NCBI GenBank assembly: GCA_002412495.1
Contig: DHVE01000119.1
Coordinates: 12,524-46,027 of the forward strand
DNA: 33,504 bases
Direction: 5' to 3'
Source of the DNA: Betaproteobacteria bacterium UBA5216
GTDB lineage: Bacteria; Pseudomonadota; Gammaproteobacteria; Burkholderiales; SG8-41
The notes beneath the pieces were generated by a model. It was given only the letters and a program-made list of their open reading frames with translations, made no database searches and was not told where the DNA came from. Positions within the stretch are counted from its first letter, which is position 1. Every line of letters starts with the position of its first letter. Made by a program: the position numbers and the translations under genes. Below are positions 24,193-32,706 of the stretch, piece after piece.

Positions 24193-24822
24193 CTATACGT
24201 CAGGCACCACAATAAAGCCACTTTCGGCATCGCCAAAACATCGTACCCTGTTTCTTGCAAGGTACTGCGCCACCAGCGCACAAAGCGCCGCATCGATAGT
24301 ATCCATCACCGGTCGCTGCGGCAGGTTAATGCCCGCCTGCGTGACCAAGGCGAGGCGATCTTTGCGCTTGTCCCTTGCCGATGCAACCTCACCGCGCAAT
24401 GCACACGTTGCCGCATGTGGAAATGTTTCAAAACATAACCGGGCATCATCGGCAACGGGACCACCTGCGTAAAGCGGCCTATCACGTTCAAGACATCGGA
24501 ACAATTCGGCACCCGCCCGCATCCAGTTAAAATGCCCTTTGGGATGCGCTTCCGCTACCGCTCGTGTGGGAGATGAGAAGCACCAAATGCGTTCCTGCAT
24601 CAGGCTGCGCTCCGCAGGCCGTGCACGGCCCGTCGTGCTCCAGCGACATGGAGCATCCACACCAACAATGCGTGCACCTATCCCCTGGCACCACTTCGCA
24701 ATTGCCAAAGCATCAGCGGATGCCCAATGCGCCATATACGCTCCGTCACGCAGCGCAACCGCATGAAAGCCCTTGCGAGGCCCCCCCACATCCACCCCGG
24801 CAACTATGAGTGGCGCGGTCAT
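24193..24822 (-). CDS. DUF429-family protein (RNase H-like fold)
   Basis: The 209-residue protein has the DUF429 plan: GVDVGGPRKGFHAVAL at 9-24 (D11), GVDAP at 54-58 (D56) and CFETFPHA at 130-137 (E132). These acidic residues sit where an RNase H-like fold places its metal site. A nuclease-like role is speculative; no function is established. The gene stands alone between the CoxG-like gene and the R-M locus. The flanks 23955-24192 and 24823-25081 show no further genes I can support. Confidence 0.8.
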   Translation of the reverse strand: MTAPLIVAGVDVGGPRKGFHAVALRDGAYMAHWASADALAIAKWCQGIGARIVGVDAPCRWSTTGRARPAERSLMQERIWCFSSPTRAVAEAHPKGHFNWMRAGAELFRCLERDRPLYAGGPVADDARLCFETFPHAATCALRGEVASARDKRKDRLALVTQAGINLPQRPVMDTIDAALCALVAQYLARNRVRCFGDAESGFIVVPDV

Positions 24823-25081
24823 CGCTATACCGGCCTGACACCCCGGCAGTCCGGGAAACGCAAGCGGCCCAAAAACTCACTCCCGGCATTGCCACCCTTG
24901 CGAGCGCCACAACGCACCGTACATTCCTCGCACTTCAGGCGCTTCGGTGCCAAAGGAACCGGCGCGGCGATCCCATTTGCCATTCGCCGATAGCAAATGG
25001 ATACCAGCAGATAATCGGACAAGATAAAAAAGCCCATTGCCGGCAGTAAAGGCGACGTTGCCGCGAACACGGGTTTAAACC

Positions 25082-26662
25082 TCAAGCCGCGTCCGCCTTC
25101 TCACCCAAATCCGCCGCAATCAACCGGAACTGCTCCAGCGCCGCCTCCAGATCGTCCACGATCTCCTGCGCGATCACATCGGGCGGCGGCAGGTTATCCG
25201 AATCGGTGAGGCTTTCATCGCGCAGCCAGAAAATATCAAGGCTGGCCTTGTCGCGCGCGATCAGTTCGTCGTAGTCGTAGGCGCGCCAGCGGCCCATCGC
25301 ACCTACTCCGCCCGCCGCCTCCCCTTTCATCCCCTCCCCCGCGCGCGGGGGAGGGTTAGGGTGGGGGCCAGCCTTGGTCGAAGCGGCCGCGTCGTCAAAC
25401 CACGTCGCCTTGCGCTCATGCCGATTCGCCGGGTTGTAGCACTTCACGAATTCATCGAGGTCTTCGCGTTTGAGCGGGTTGGTCTTCAGCGTGAAATGCA
25501 CATTGGTGCGCAAATCGTAAATCCATAGCCGCTTGGTCCAAGGTGTTTCGCTCGCCGGTTTTTTCTCTAAAAACAACACGTTAGCCTTGACGCCCTGCGC
25601 GTAAAACAGGCCCGTCGGCAGGCGCAGCAGCGTATGCACATCGCACTCATGCAGCAGCTTGCGGCGGATGGTCTCGCCCGCGCCGCCCTCGAACAGCACG
25701 TTGTCCGGCACCACAATCGCGGCGCGGCCATTCTGCTTGAGGATGGTTTTAACGTGCTGCACAAAGTTAAGCTGCTTGTTCGAGGTGGTGGTCCAGAAGT
25801 CGCCGCGCTCGACGCTGTCGCGCTCCTTGCTGACCTTGCCCTCCTCCCCCACGATGGTGGTACTGCTCTTTTTGCCGAACGGCGGATTGGTCAGCACCAC
25901 CTCGAAGCGGTCGCCGGGGTCGGCGGCCAGTGAATCACCCACCACGATGGGCTCGAAATCCTGACTGCCAATGCCGTGCAGCAGCATGTTCATCGCGCAC
26001 AGCCGCGCCGTGGCCTGCACCAGTTCCCAGCCCTTGAAGCTCTCCTCCTTCAACTTGCGGCGCTGATCGCGCGTGAGATTCGGGTTGTGCTTCACCACAT
26101 AATCGTGCGCCGCCAGCAAAAAGCCGCCGGTGCCGCAGGCCGGGTCGCTCACCGCCTCGCCGGGCTTGGGCGCCATTACATCGACAATCGCCTGTATCAG
26201 CGGGCGCGGCGTGAAATATTGCCCCGCACCGGACTTGGTGTCCTGCGCGTTCTTTTCGAGCAGGCCCTCGTAGGCATCGCCCTTCACGTCCGCGCTCATC
26301 GACACCCATTCCTCCTTGTCGATGAGGTCCACCACCAGCCGCCGCAGCTTGGCCGGGTCCTGAAACTTGTTTTGCGACTTGGCGAAAATCAGCCCGAGCA
26401 AACCCTTCTGGTTGCCCAGCGCCTCCAGCGTATGGCGGTAATGTTCGAACAGCTCGTCACCATCCTTCTTGATCAGTTGCGGCCAGGCCCACTGCGCAGG
26501 CACCGCACTCTTTTCCTTGTACGGCGCCTTGGTGCGTTCGTCGGCCATCTTGAGAAACAGCAGATACGTCAACTGCTCGACGTAATCGCCATACGACATG
26601 CCGTCGTCGCGCAGCACGTTGCAGTAATTCCAGAGTTTTTGGACGATGGCGGAGGTGTTCAT
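25082..26662 (-). CDS. hsdM: type I restriction-modification DNA adenine methyltransferase subunit M
   Basis: HsdM methylates adenine in the target site of a type I R-M system and forms the core complex with HsdS. In this 526-residue protein the SAM-binding motif DPACGTGGF is at 173-181 and the catalytic NPPF at 259-262. The N-terminal helical domain (about 1-140) and C-terminal HsdS-contact tail are present. Between the two at about 432-457 lies an unusual proline/glycine-rich stretch encoded by a GC-rich palindromic repeat, inserted in frame. hsdM is the last gene of the hsdR-hsdS-fic-hsdM series, an unusual order. Its start codon overlaps, head to head, that of a small opposite-strand gene. 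Confidence 0.95.
   Translation of the reverse strand: MNTSAIVQKLWNYCNVLRDDGMSYGDYVEQLTYLLFLKMADERTKAPYKEKSAVPAQWAWPQLIKKDGDELFEHYRHTLEALGNQKGLLGLIFAKSQNKFQDPAKLRRLVVDLIDKEEWVSMSADVKGDAYEGLLEKNAQDTKSGAGQYFTPRPLIQAIVDVMAPKPGEAVSDPACGTGGFLLAAHDYVVKHNPNLTRDQRRKLKEESFKGWELVQATARLCAMNMLLHGIGSQDFEPIVVGDSLAADPGDRFEVVLTNPPFGKKSSTTIVGEEGKVSKERDSVERGDFWTTTSNKQLNFVQHVKTILKQNGRAAIVVPDNVLFEGGAGETIRRKLLHECDVHTLLRLPTGLFYAQGVKANVLFLEKKPASETPWTKRLWIYDLRTNVHFTLKTNPLKREDLDEFVKCYNPANRHERKATWFDDAAASTKAGPHPNPPPRAGEGMKGEAAGGVGAMGRWRAYDYDELIARDKASLDIFWLRDESLTDSDNLPPPDVIAQEIVDDLEAALEQFRLIAADLGEKADAA
25332..25355. repeat. palindromic repeat inside hsdM, in frame
   Basis: A 24-bp perfect palindrome, CCCTCCCCCGCG and its complement, lies within a longer repeat of about 45 bases. 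It encodes PHPNPPPRAGEG in HsdM without breaking the frame. Confidence 0.75.
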
Positions 26663-26879
26663 GTGCTGCTATGATCCTGTTATGCAAGAAAAATCGCTAT
26701 TCGAAACGAACCCGTATCTGCGCGACCCGGAGCAATTCCGCACGGCGCTGATCGCGAGTGTCGCCAGTTCAACCGCCATCGAAACCGGGGCGTCGATTGA
26801 ATCCATCGTGCGCACACTGACCGACGCCGAGACGACGAAATCGCTCATGGCGCGGATGCCGCGAGACTCTGCTCGATAA
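26661..26879 (+). CDS. small protein, candidate VbhA-like Fic antitoxin
   Basis: The protein has 72 residues from ATG 26661, which is preceded by GGAGG at 5 bases. ATG 26682 would give 65. In the 65-residue numbering, S30-T-A-I-E34 followed by T-G fits the (S/T)xxxE part of the Fic inhibitory motif, though the usual G/N after E is T. Length, helical character and the arrangement RTALIASVASSTAIE...RTLTDAE...LMARMPR resemble VbhA, which blocks its Fic partner. It overlaps fic (3' ends, 26845-26879) on the opposite strand and starts head to head with hsdM. Antitoxin function is inference from these features; other small R-M-associated roles are possible. Confidence 0.65.
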   Translation: MCCYDPVMQEKSLFETNPYLRDPEQFRTALIASVASSTAIETGASIESIVRTLTDAETTKSLMARMPRDSAR

Positions 26880-27495
26880 TCCCGGCGAACAACTGCTCCA
26901 TCGGCTGGTAGTTTCTCTCCAGCCCTGCCCGCACCGCGGCAAAATACGCCTCCCGCCTATCACCGGCCATGGCGGCAAAGTTCAGCAAAGGCAGGCGCGC
27001 CTGCAATGCCATCAACAGTGACAACATTCGCGCCACCCGTCCGTTGCCCTCGCGGAACGGATGCACCAGCACCAGCTCTACATGCGTCACCGCCAACGCT
27101 GCCACAACGGCAGCACGGTCCGCAAACACGCACGGCGTGTAACGTGCCAGCACATCGCGTTCGAATTGTGCCATCAGTACCGGCACCTGCGCGGCAGCCG
27201 CGAAAGGGAAATCGCCCTTGCTGATGTTGACTTGCCGATAGTTACCCGCCCAATCGTATATCTCGCCCAGCCACGCTTTGTGCAGACCGCAAATATCCGC
27301 TGCGGTAAACCGGTGCGTTTCTCCAAACTGCCTGACGGCCTCGCTCATCACCCGTTGCAGCGCGCGGGCTTCCAATACGTCCATCTCCGCCGCCGTCTGG
27401 ATGCCGCGCCGGTTCCTGAGCACCTGCTCGTTCGAACCGGGTTCGAACTGCGCCTCGGCCAAGCCCGACACATCGTAGCGGCTGCCTTTTTTCAA
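26845..27495 (-). CDS. Fic-domain AMP-transferase, R-M-associated
   Basis: Fic enzymes transfer AMP or another nucleotide to target proteins. This 216-residue protein has the full active motif HPFREGNGRVAR at 145-156 (H145 catalytic, E149, N151, R153, R156). Upstream are the regions GEIYDWAGNYRQVNISKGDFPF (77-98) and the N-terminal SRYDVSGLAEAQFEPGS. The likely start is a TTG at 27495 sharing bases with the hsdS stop (TTGA), so it is translationally coupled to hsdS. A longer frame to 27648 is just the other frame of hsdS. I see no (S/T)xxxE(G/N) inhibitory helix inside Fic itself, which makes a separate antitoxin plausible. Confidence 0.87.
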   Translation of the reverse strand: MKKGSRYDVSGLAEAQFEPGSNEQVLRNRRGIQTAAEMDVLEARALQRVMSEAVRQFGETHRFTAADICGLHKAWLGEIYDWAGNYRQVNISKGDFPFAAAAQVPVLMAQFERDVLARYTPCVFADRAAVVAALAVTHVELVLVHPFREGNGRVARMLSLLMALQARLPLLNFAAMAGDRREAYFAAVRAGLERNYQPMEQLFAGIIEQSLAASAP

Positions 27496-28943
27496 ACGGA
27501 CACCCGCTGCTGTTGTCGCACAGGGACTGCAGTCGACTCCGTAAGTCCGCCACAGAAGGCTCGGCTCAGGATGGATTGACGCAGGCGTTCGGCGCGCTTG
27601 AGGTTGGCTTCGATTTGCGCCTCGGCTTCGCGAATGATAGACAAGCAACGCTCCACCTCTTTGACGATACGTCGTTGCTCATTTACTGGCGGCAATGGTA
27701 CTGGCAACCCACCAACTTTCCCGACACTTAGCGTGTAGAGCCCGGAAGTCGAGCTCGCGATCTCCCTGATGTATGCCCGCCCGCCGATCGACATCAGCCA
27801 GCCGACTACCCAATCCGGCAAACAATCAACGGCCAATCGAACCTTGATGAGATGATTTTGATGAACACACGGCGCTATCGAACCGTCCCAAATTGCGAGA
27901 CGCCCAATTTGATCGGGACTACCGTTGCCCTCTACGATCAGAAGATCGCCCTTGAGCACCAGCAGCTTTTCTAATTCACTGTCGTCAACGCCGATTTCTT
28001 CTATCTCATCCAGTCGAAGCTCGTTCGCATAAACATTGGCGACCCGCAAATACGGGAGCTTCGTGGTGAGCTTTGACCTCTTAGGATTCTTGGTCAAACC
28101 ACCGACCACATCACCGAGACCACTAACGAACGACCACACCCACCCCTCCGGCAATTCGGGCAGGTCGGTGGTGTCCGGCGCGGCGGGTTCTTTGTATTTA
28201 CCCTTGCCCTTCCACTGGCTGCGGCGGGTTTCGAGGATGCGTTGCAGAAGTTGGGCGCCGGTTTCGTAGCTGCGGCCTTCGCGGCGGGCGAGTTCGGCTT
28301 CGGTTTCGACGAGACGGCCTTCGACGGCGGCTTTGAGGACGGCCGCTTTGTAGCGTTTGAGGTTGGCCTTGACGCGCTTGAGGTTGGCGACGGCTTCGTC
28401 GAGGCGGGAGAATTGTTTTTCGATTTCTGCGACGATGCTTTTTTGTTGGTCGAGGGGAGCAATGGGAATTTCAAAGCGATGTAAGGCAGTGGTATCAATA
28501 CTGCTGACAGTTGTCCCCTGCTTCGTGCAAGCGTTAAGTATGTCTCTTGCAAATCCGCGTAGTGCCCACGCAACGTATTCTGGCAAAACGCCATTCTTCG
28601 GCGTGAGCGCTTTTAAATCTTGGTTCACCGTTACAGGCACGGTGGACACAGCCACGGGTAGAGAGTGACTAAGAATGCCGCTTCGCGTAACGATCAGAAC
28701 GGAGCCAGCAGGAATGAGCTTTGCGGCTGAGCCCGCAACAGCATCTTCTGTGATGTGATCTTCGCTATCAGAGATGTGGGCCACCTTCATATCCTTCGGC
28801 GAAACCCACGGAATTGTCCCGGACGCCCAATATTCCGCCTTTGCTTTGGATGGCGTGCCACCTCCCGACCATTGCCCTAGCTCTTTAAGAGGAGTCAGCG
28901 TCAATTTGCTCAATTTGTTTTTTTCTCTGATAACAGAACTCAT
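27492..28943 (-). CDS. hsdS: type I restriction-modification specificity subunit S
   Basis: HsdS selects the bipartite DNA target of the type I complex. The 483-residue protein shows two target-recognition domains, about 1-155 (with GGGTPSKAKAEYW and SPKDM) and about 260-420 (SFVSGLGDVVGGLTK, LPYLRVANVY). Each is followed by a conserved helical spacer: PIAPLDQQKSIVAEIEKQF at about 165-185 and PLPPVNEQRRIVKEVERCL at about 425-445. It overlaps hsdR (ATGA) and fic (TTGA), so the genes are a single translation-coupled chain. The two recognition domains differ clearly, predicting an asymmetric bipartite site that sequence alone cannot name. Confidence 0.95.
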   Translation of the reverse strand: MSSVIREKNKLSKLTLTPLKELGQWSGGGTPSKAKAEYWASGTIPWVSPKDMKVAHISDSEDHITEDAVAGSAAKLIPAGSVLIVTRSGILSHSLPVAVSTVPVTVNQDLKALTPKNGVLPEYVAWALRGFARDILNACTKQGTTVSSIDTTALHRFEIPIAPLDQQKSIVAEIEKQFSRLDEAVANLKRVKANLKRYKAAVLKAAVEGRLVETEAELARREGRSYETGAQLLQRILETRRSQWKGKGKYKEPAAPDTTDLPELPEGWVWSFVSGLGDVVGGLTKNPKRSKLTTKLPYLRVANVYANELRLDEIEEIGVDDSELEKLLVLKGDLLIVEGNGSPDQIGRLAIWDGSIAPCVHQNHLIKVRLAVDCLPDWVVGWLMSIGGRAYIREIASSTSGLYTLSVGKVGGLPVPLPPVNEQRRIVKEVERCLSIIREAEAQIEANLKRAERLRQSILSRAFCGGLTESTAVPVRQQQRVSV

Positions 28944-31846
28944 GCCGCCAACGTCTCATTCAATTCGTCAATCATCGAATTCAGTTTGTCGCCAAAGAGT
29001 TGATGCACTTTGCCCAGCCCGCCTTCCTGCGCGAAGGGGGCGTATTCGAAGTCCTGGGGTTCGATGCCGAGATTGGCGGCGATGTGGTCGCGGATCATTT
29101 CGAGCCATTTGAGTTGTTCGGGGGTGAATCTCGAATTGCCTGCGCCTGCTGTGCCCTCTCCCCCGGCCCCTCTCCCGCGAGCGGGCGAGGGGAGATTGGT
29201 TTGCTGTTGTGCGAGCCATGCCCGGAAGTTGGCGTTAACGCGCTCGGGGAACGGGATGAGTTCGTTGTCCTGATGGATGGCGTAGCGCACGAGTGATACC
29301 AGGTCGGTCAGGATGCGCTTGCCGCTGGCGCCTTTGACTTTGGATTTTTCCAGTGCAGCGTAGGCGCTCCACAGTTGCGATTCGGTCCACAGGTGCGGCG
29401 GCTGGTGGATGGCATCAGCCAGTTCCTTCACTGCCTCGAAGGTCAGGCGCTGTTTGTAGGGCCGGCTGTAGAGCACCTGCAGGGCGGTGATTTCGTCCTT
29501 GTGGTCTTTGATGAACTGCCCGAACGATTGCACCACGCCGCGGGCGCGCTCGAGTGCTTCTTGTGAGAAGGTGGCTTCCAGCACTTCGTCGGCGCTGATG
29601 ATGTCGATGACGATCTCGTTTTTCTTTTTGATTTCGTCGATGGCCTCGCGCAGCTTGGGGTCGTGCAGGGGTTTGACGGCTTTCTGAATGATGCGCTGGC
29701 GGGCCTCGGCAATTTCATTGGGGGTGGGTTCGCGGCCCCCGGCTTCGCTTTGCTGCACCCGGGCTACGGCGGCATCGTAGTGTCGGTCGGGACTTAGCGC
29801 GGCTACGATTTGGTGGCTGAGTTCCTTGACGCTTAAGCCCCCTGCCAGTTTGCGAATGCGCTGGTCGTCTTCGGGCTTTAAGCGGTGTTCCATGCGCGCG
29901 AGGCGCCCGGCCAGCGAGGTCAGCACTTCATCCTCGGTGTTGCCAAAGGCCACGGCCTGCATGAGCTTTTCAAAGCTGACGGTGGGCTTTTGCTCCATCG
30001 GGCGCGAATCGGTCTTGTCCTGCTCGCACACGCCCACGGCATCGACGATCACAAAATGATCCTTGGCCTTGGCGTCGGGCGTGACGCTTTGCAGGTCGTC
30101 GGTTTTGATCACGCGCACGCCGCGGCCTTTCATCTGCTCGAAAAAGGCCCGCGATTTGACGGCGCGCATGAACATCACCACTTCCACCGCCTTGATGTCG
30201 GTGCCGGTGGCGATCATGTCCACCGTGACGGCGATGCGCGGCATCGGGCTGGTGCGGAATTCGTTGATCAGGTCTTTGGGCTTGGCGCCGGTGGTGCGGT
30301 AGGTGATCTTCTGCGCGAAGTCGTTGCCCTTGGCGAATTCCTCGCGCACGATTTCGACGATGTTTTCAGCGTGGGCGTCGTCCTTGGCGAAAATCAGCGT
30401 CTTGGGCACCCACTCGCGGCCGGGGAAGATTTCGGTGAACAGCTTGTCGCGGAAGGTCTGGATAATTTTACGTATCTGATCCGGCGCCACCACGTCGCGG
30501 TCGAGTTGGTTGGGGTCGTAGCTGAAATCGTCGTCGAGCTGCTCCCAGCGCTTTTTGCGCGTGTCCCGCTCCTGGATTTGCACGGAGTAGCCCGCCTCCA
30601 CCTCCGAGCCGGCCTGGGTGATTCGGGTGCGGATGCGGTAGACGTCGTAATTGACGTTCACACCGTCGGCCACGGCCATTTCGTGGCTGTATTCCATCAC
30701 CAGATTCTGCTTGAAAAAGCCGAAGGTCTGCCGGCTGGGCGTGGCGGTGAGGCCGATCAGGTAAGCGTCGTAGTATTCCAGCACCTGCGCCCACAGGTTG
30801 TAGATGGAGCGGTGGCACTCGTCGGTGACGATGATGTCGAAGCTCTCGATGGGAAAGGCCGGGTTGTATTCGAGCGGGTCGGGACGGGCGAACAGGTTGC
30901 CAAGATTGTCGGCAGATGCATCTTCGAGGTCTTCGGGCAGTTCCTTGCCGCGCAGCATGGAATACATGCGCTGGATGGTGCAGATGCACACGCGTGCGGT
31001 GGTGTCGAGCGTGTTGCCCTGAAGGCGCTGGACGATGTATTCCTCGGTGAACTTGAAGTTGTTGTATGGCGAATCGTATTGCTGGAATTCCTTCAGCGTC
31101 TGATCGGCCAGATTGCCGCGATCCACCAGAAATAAAATGCGCCGCGCGCCGGCAAACTTGATCAGGCGGTAGATGAACGAAATCGCGGTGAAAGTTTTGC
31201 CGGAGCCGGTGGCCATCTGGATCAGCGCACGCGGCTTGTTGGCGGCGAGCGAGGCTTCGAGGTTGTTGATGGCCCTGCCCTGCGCCGGCCACAGGCCGGT
31301 TTCGATCAGCGGTGGCATATGCGCCATGCGCGCCAGAAAGGTGGGGCCGCGCCGCTCGGCGGCCACGTCCGCCGCAATGGGCGTTGGCGCATTGCCGGTG
31401 CTCAGCGGCTTGGCGTCTTCAAAGGCCTGCGCGTCATCCAGAATACGCATCAGCGTTTCGGGCTTGTGAAACGCAAACACCAACCGCGAGCGCGGCTCGG
31501 GGTCGAGGCCGTTGGTGAAGCGCGTTTCAACGCCGGTCGATTGATACGAAAACGGCAGCGGCTTGCGCCAAGCAGGCAGGCCCGCGGGCAAGCCTTTGGT
31601 GTATTTGGCGGATTGGGTTTCAACGCCAGAGAGCGTGACGCCTTCTTTCTTGGCCTCGATTACGCCCGCCGCCTTGCCATCGAGATACAACAGGTAATCC
31701 GCAAAGCCGTGGCCAGGCAACGGAAACTCACGAATGGCGACGCCGCGCGCGGCATGAATGTTGGCGGCTGCCGCGTCGCACACGTGCCAGCCCGCTTGCA
31801 CAAGCAAGGCGTCAATCTGTTCACGCGCTGCGGCTTCTGCGGCCAA
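28940..31846 (-). CDS. hsdR: type I restriction enzyme subunit R (endonuclease/translocase)
   Basis: HsdR is the ATP-driven translocase and nuclease of the type I complex. The 968-residue protein has the N-terminal nuclease site (D50 in GFADYLLY, E64 and K66 in GVIEAKKEG), the helicase Walker A GSGKT (214-218), DECH (342-345) and later helicase motifs. A C-terminal helical domain (FTPEQLKWLEMIRDH onward) follows a GC-rich repeat-encoded linker at about 875-900. The start is a TTG with GGGAG upstream; no nearby ATG fits. It is first in the series with hsdS, fic and hsdM. The 224 bases upstream (31847-32070) show no gene I can support and may hold its promoter. Confidence 0.95.
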   Translation of the reverse strand: MAAEAAAREQIDALLVQAGWHVCDAAAANIHAARGVAIREFPLPGHGFADYLLYLDGKAAGVIEAKKEGVTLSGVETQSAKYTKGLPAGLPAWRKPLPFSYQSTGVETRFTNGLDPEPRSRLVFAFHKPETLMRILDDAQAFEDAKPLSTGNAPTPIAADVAAERRGPTFLARMAHMPPLIETGLWPAQGRAINNLEASLAANKPRALIQMATGSGKTFTAISFIYRLIKFAGARRILFLVDRGNLADQTLKEFQQYDSPYNNFKFTEEYIVQRLQGNTLDTTARVCICTIQRMYSMLRGKELPEDLEDASADNLGNLFARPDPLEYNPAFPIESFDIIVTDECHRSIYNLWAQVLEYYDAYLIGLTATPSRQTFGFFKQNLVMEYSHEMAVADGVNVNYDVYRIRTRITQAGSEVEAGYSVQIQERDTRKKRWEQLDDDFSYDPNQLDRDVVAPDQIRKIIQTFRDKLFTEIFPGREWVPKTLIFAKDDAHAENIVEIVREEFAKGNDFAQKITYRTTGAKPKDLINEFRTSPMPRIAVTVDMIATGTDIKAVEVVMFMRAVKSRAFFEQMKGRGVRVIKTDDLQSVTPDAKAKDHFVIVDAVGVCEQDKTDSRPMEQKPTVSFEKLMQAVAFGNTEDEVLTSLAGRLARMEHRLKPEDDQRIRKLAGGLSVKELSHQIVAALSPDRHYDAAVARVQQSEAGGREPTPNEIAEARQRIIQKAVKPLHDPKLREAIDEIKKKNEIVIDIISADEVLEATFSQEALERARGVVQSFGQFIKDHKDEITALQVLYSRPYKQRLTFEAVKELADAIHQPPHLWTESQLWSAYAALEKSKVKGASGKRILTDLVSLVRYAIHQDNELIPFPERVNANFRAWLAQQQTNLPSPARGRGAGGEGTAGAGNSRFTPEQLKWLEMIRDHIAANLGIEPQDFEYAPFAQEGGLGKVHQLFGDKLNSMIDELNETLAA
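29167..29192. repeat. palindromic repeat inside hsdR, in frame
   Basis: An imperfect palindrome (CCCCTCTCCCGC / GCGGGCGAGGGG) lies within about 45 bases of GC-rich repeat. It encodes the linker LPSPARGRGAGGEG of HsdR. It is related to 12-37 and 25332-25355. Confidence 0.75.
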
Positions 31847-32070
31847 CGAATTGCTCCCGACGCTTGTTATTGATTTTGCGCTTGATTGTAACGGCTGCCC
31901 TTAACGCGGGCTGCACAATTTCCAGCGCGCTGCTTTTTGTAATGCGGTGGATACGTCAGCGGTTCGGCAATCTCACGTTGATGAAAATTCCATACGTGCG
32001 CCATCACAAACCCGCCCTCACAGAAATACCGCAACTAATTGTTTATTAACACTATTTTCCGTATATCGCT

Positions 32071-32541
32071 CTACCTTGGCGTCTCCCGATTCCCCAACCG
32101 GAACGAATCCACGTACCACTCGCCATCCATTTCGATATAGCTCGCGCTGAAGTAGCGCTCGTCGCTGCTGTTGGGGTAATGCAGGTAGCCGCGCTGCGTG
32201 AGCGTGGATTTGCCGCCGCGCGTTCTGCCCATGCTGGATGATTTGCGCGCGAACGTCCAGCCCGAATGCCCCGCCACGCCTTCGGTCCACTGCGCAATTT
32301 GTTTGTCGGTGACGCCCGCGCGCACGTCGGGCGCAATGCGCGCGCGGATGGCCTGCGCGTCGCCCGCCACCAGCACTTTGATAAACGCGTTGGTCAAAAG
32401 CCACGGCTGGATCATGCCTGTGTAGCCAAACCACAAAAACGGGCTCGACATCAGCAACAGAATGATAACGGCGACGCGGCCTTTTTTCATCGGTCTTGTG
32501 GGCATACTGGGCGTGCCGGGCGTGGTGGGTTGTGCATCCAT
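32071..32541 (-). CDS. small membrane-anchored protein of unknown function
   Basis: The 156-residue protein has a proline-rich N-terminus (1-18), a basic pair, then one membrane helix at about 22-43, followed by a soluble domain of about 110 residues. That domain has IRARIAPDVRAGVTDKQIAQW and a C-terminal beta-rich part (YFSASYIEMDGEWYVDSF), reminiscent of small DUF4864/NTF2-like stress proteins in secondary structure only. It is probably anchored in the inner membrane with the bulk outside. The start at 32541 is chosen since upstream codons run into the antisense of a Bug gene. It is divergent from that gene. Confidence 0.6.
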   Translation of the reverse strand: MDAQPTTPGTPSMPTRPMKKGRVAVIILLLMSSPFLWFGYTGMIQPWLLTNAFIKVLVAGDAQAIRARIAPDVRAGVTDKQIAQWTEGVAGHSGWTFARKSSSMGRTRGGKSTLTQRGYLHYPNSSDERYFSASYIEMDGEWYVDSFRLGNRETPR

Positions 32542-32706
32542 TCGTGGTGTCTTTCGGGTAATGGGTCTTTGGTAATGCCTGCCGCGCGTAGCCGGATTTA
32601 TGCCGCAATTGGCGGGCCGTGCCAAGCGCGTTATCAGAGGCGGCGGCGCCGGTCGCAAGCAGACCGCTTGTTCGTGATAAGGTAGCAATAAAATGAGGAG
32701 AGCACC

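Noticed and set aside
24825..25085. 86-codon minus-strand frame between hsdM and the DUF429 gene
   Set aside because: It overlaps the hsdM end, has no ribosome-binding site and no recognisable motif.
29885..31135. 416-codon plus-strand open frame opposite hsdR
   Set aside because: hsdR motifs are intact on the minus strand; the plus frame has no start signal or domain.
31864..32049. 61-codon plus-strand frame upstream of hsdR
   Set aside because: It is hydrophobic at the start but has no ribosome-binding site or recognisable family; it more likely lies over the hsdR promoter region.
32660..32706. TTGTTC and TAAAAT as a promoter for the last Bug gene
   Set aside because: The spacer is only 15 bases and the putative -10 overlaps the ribosome-binding region, leaving no room for a leader.
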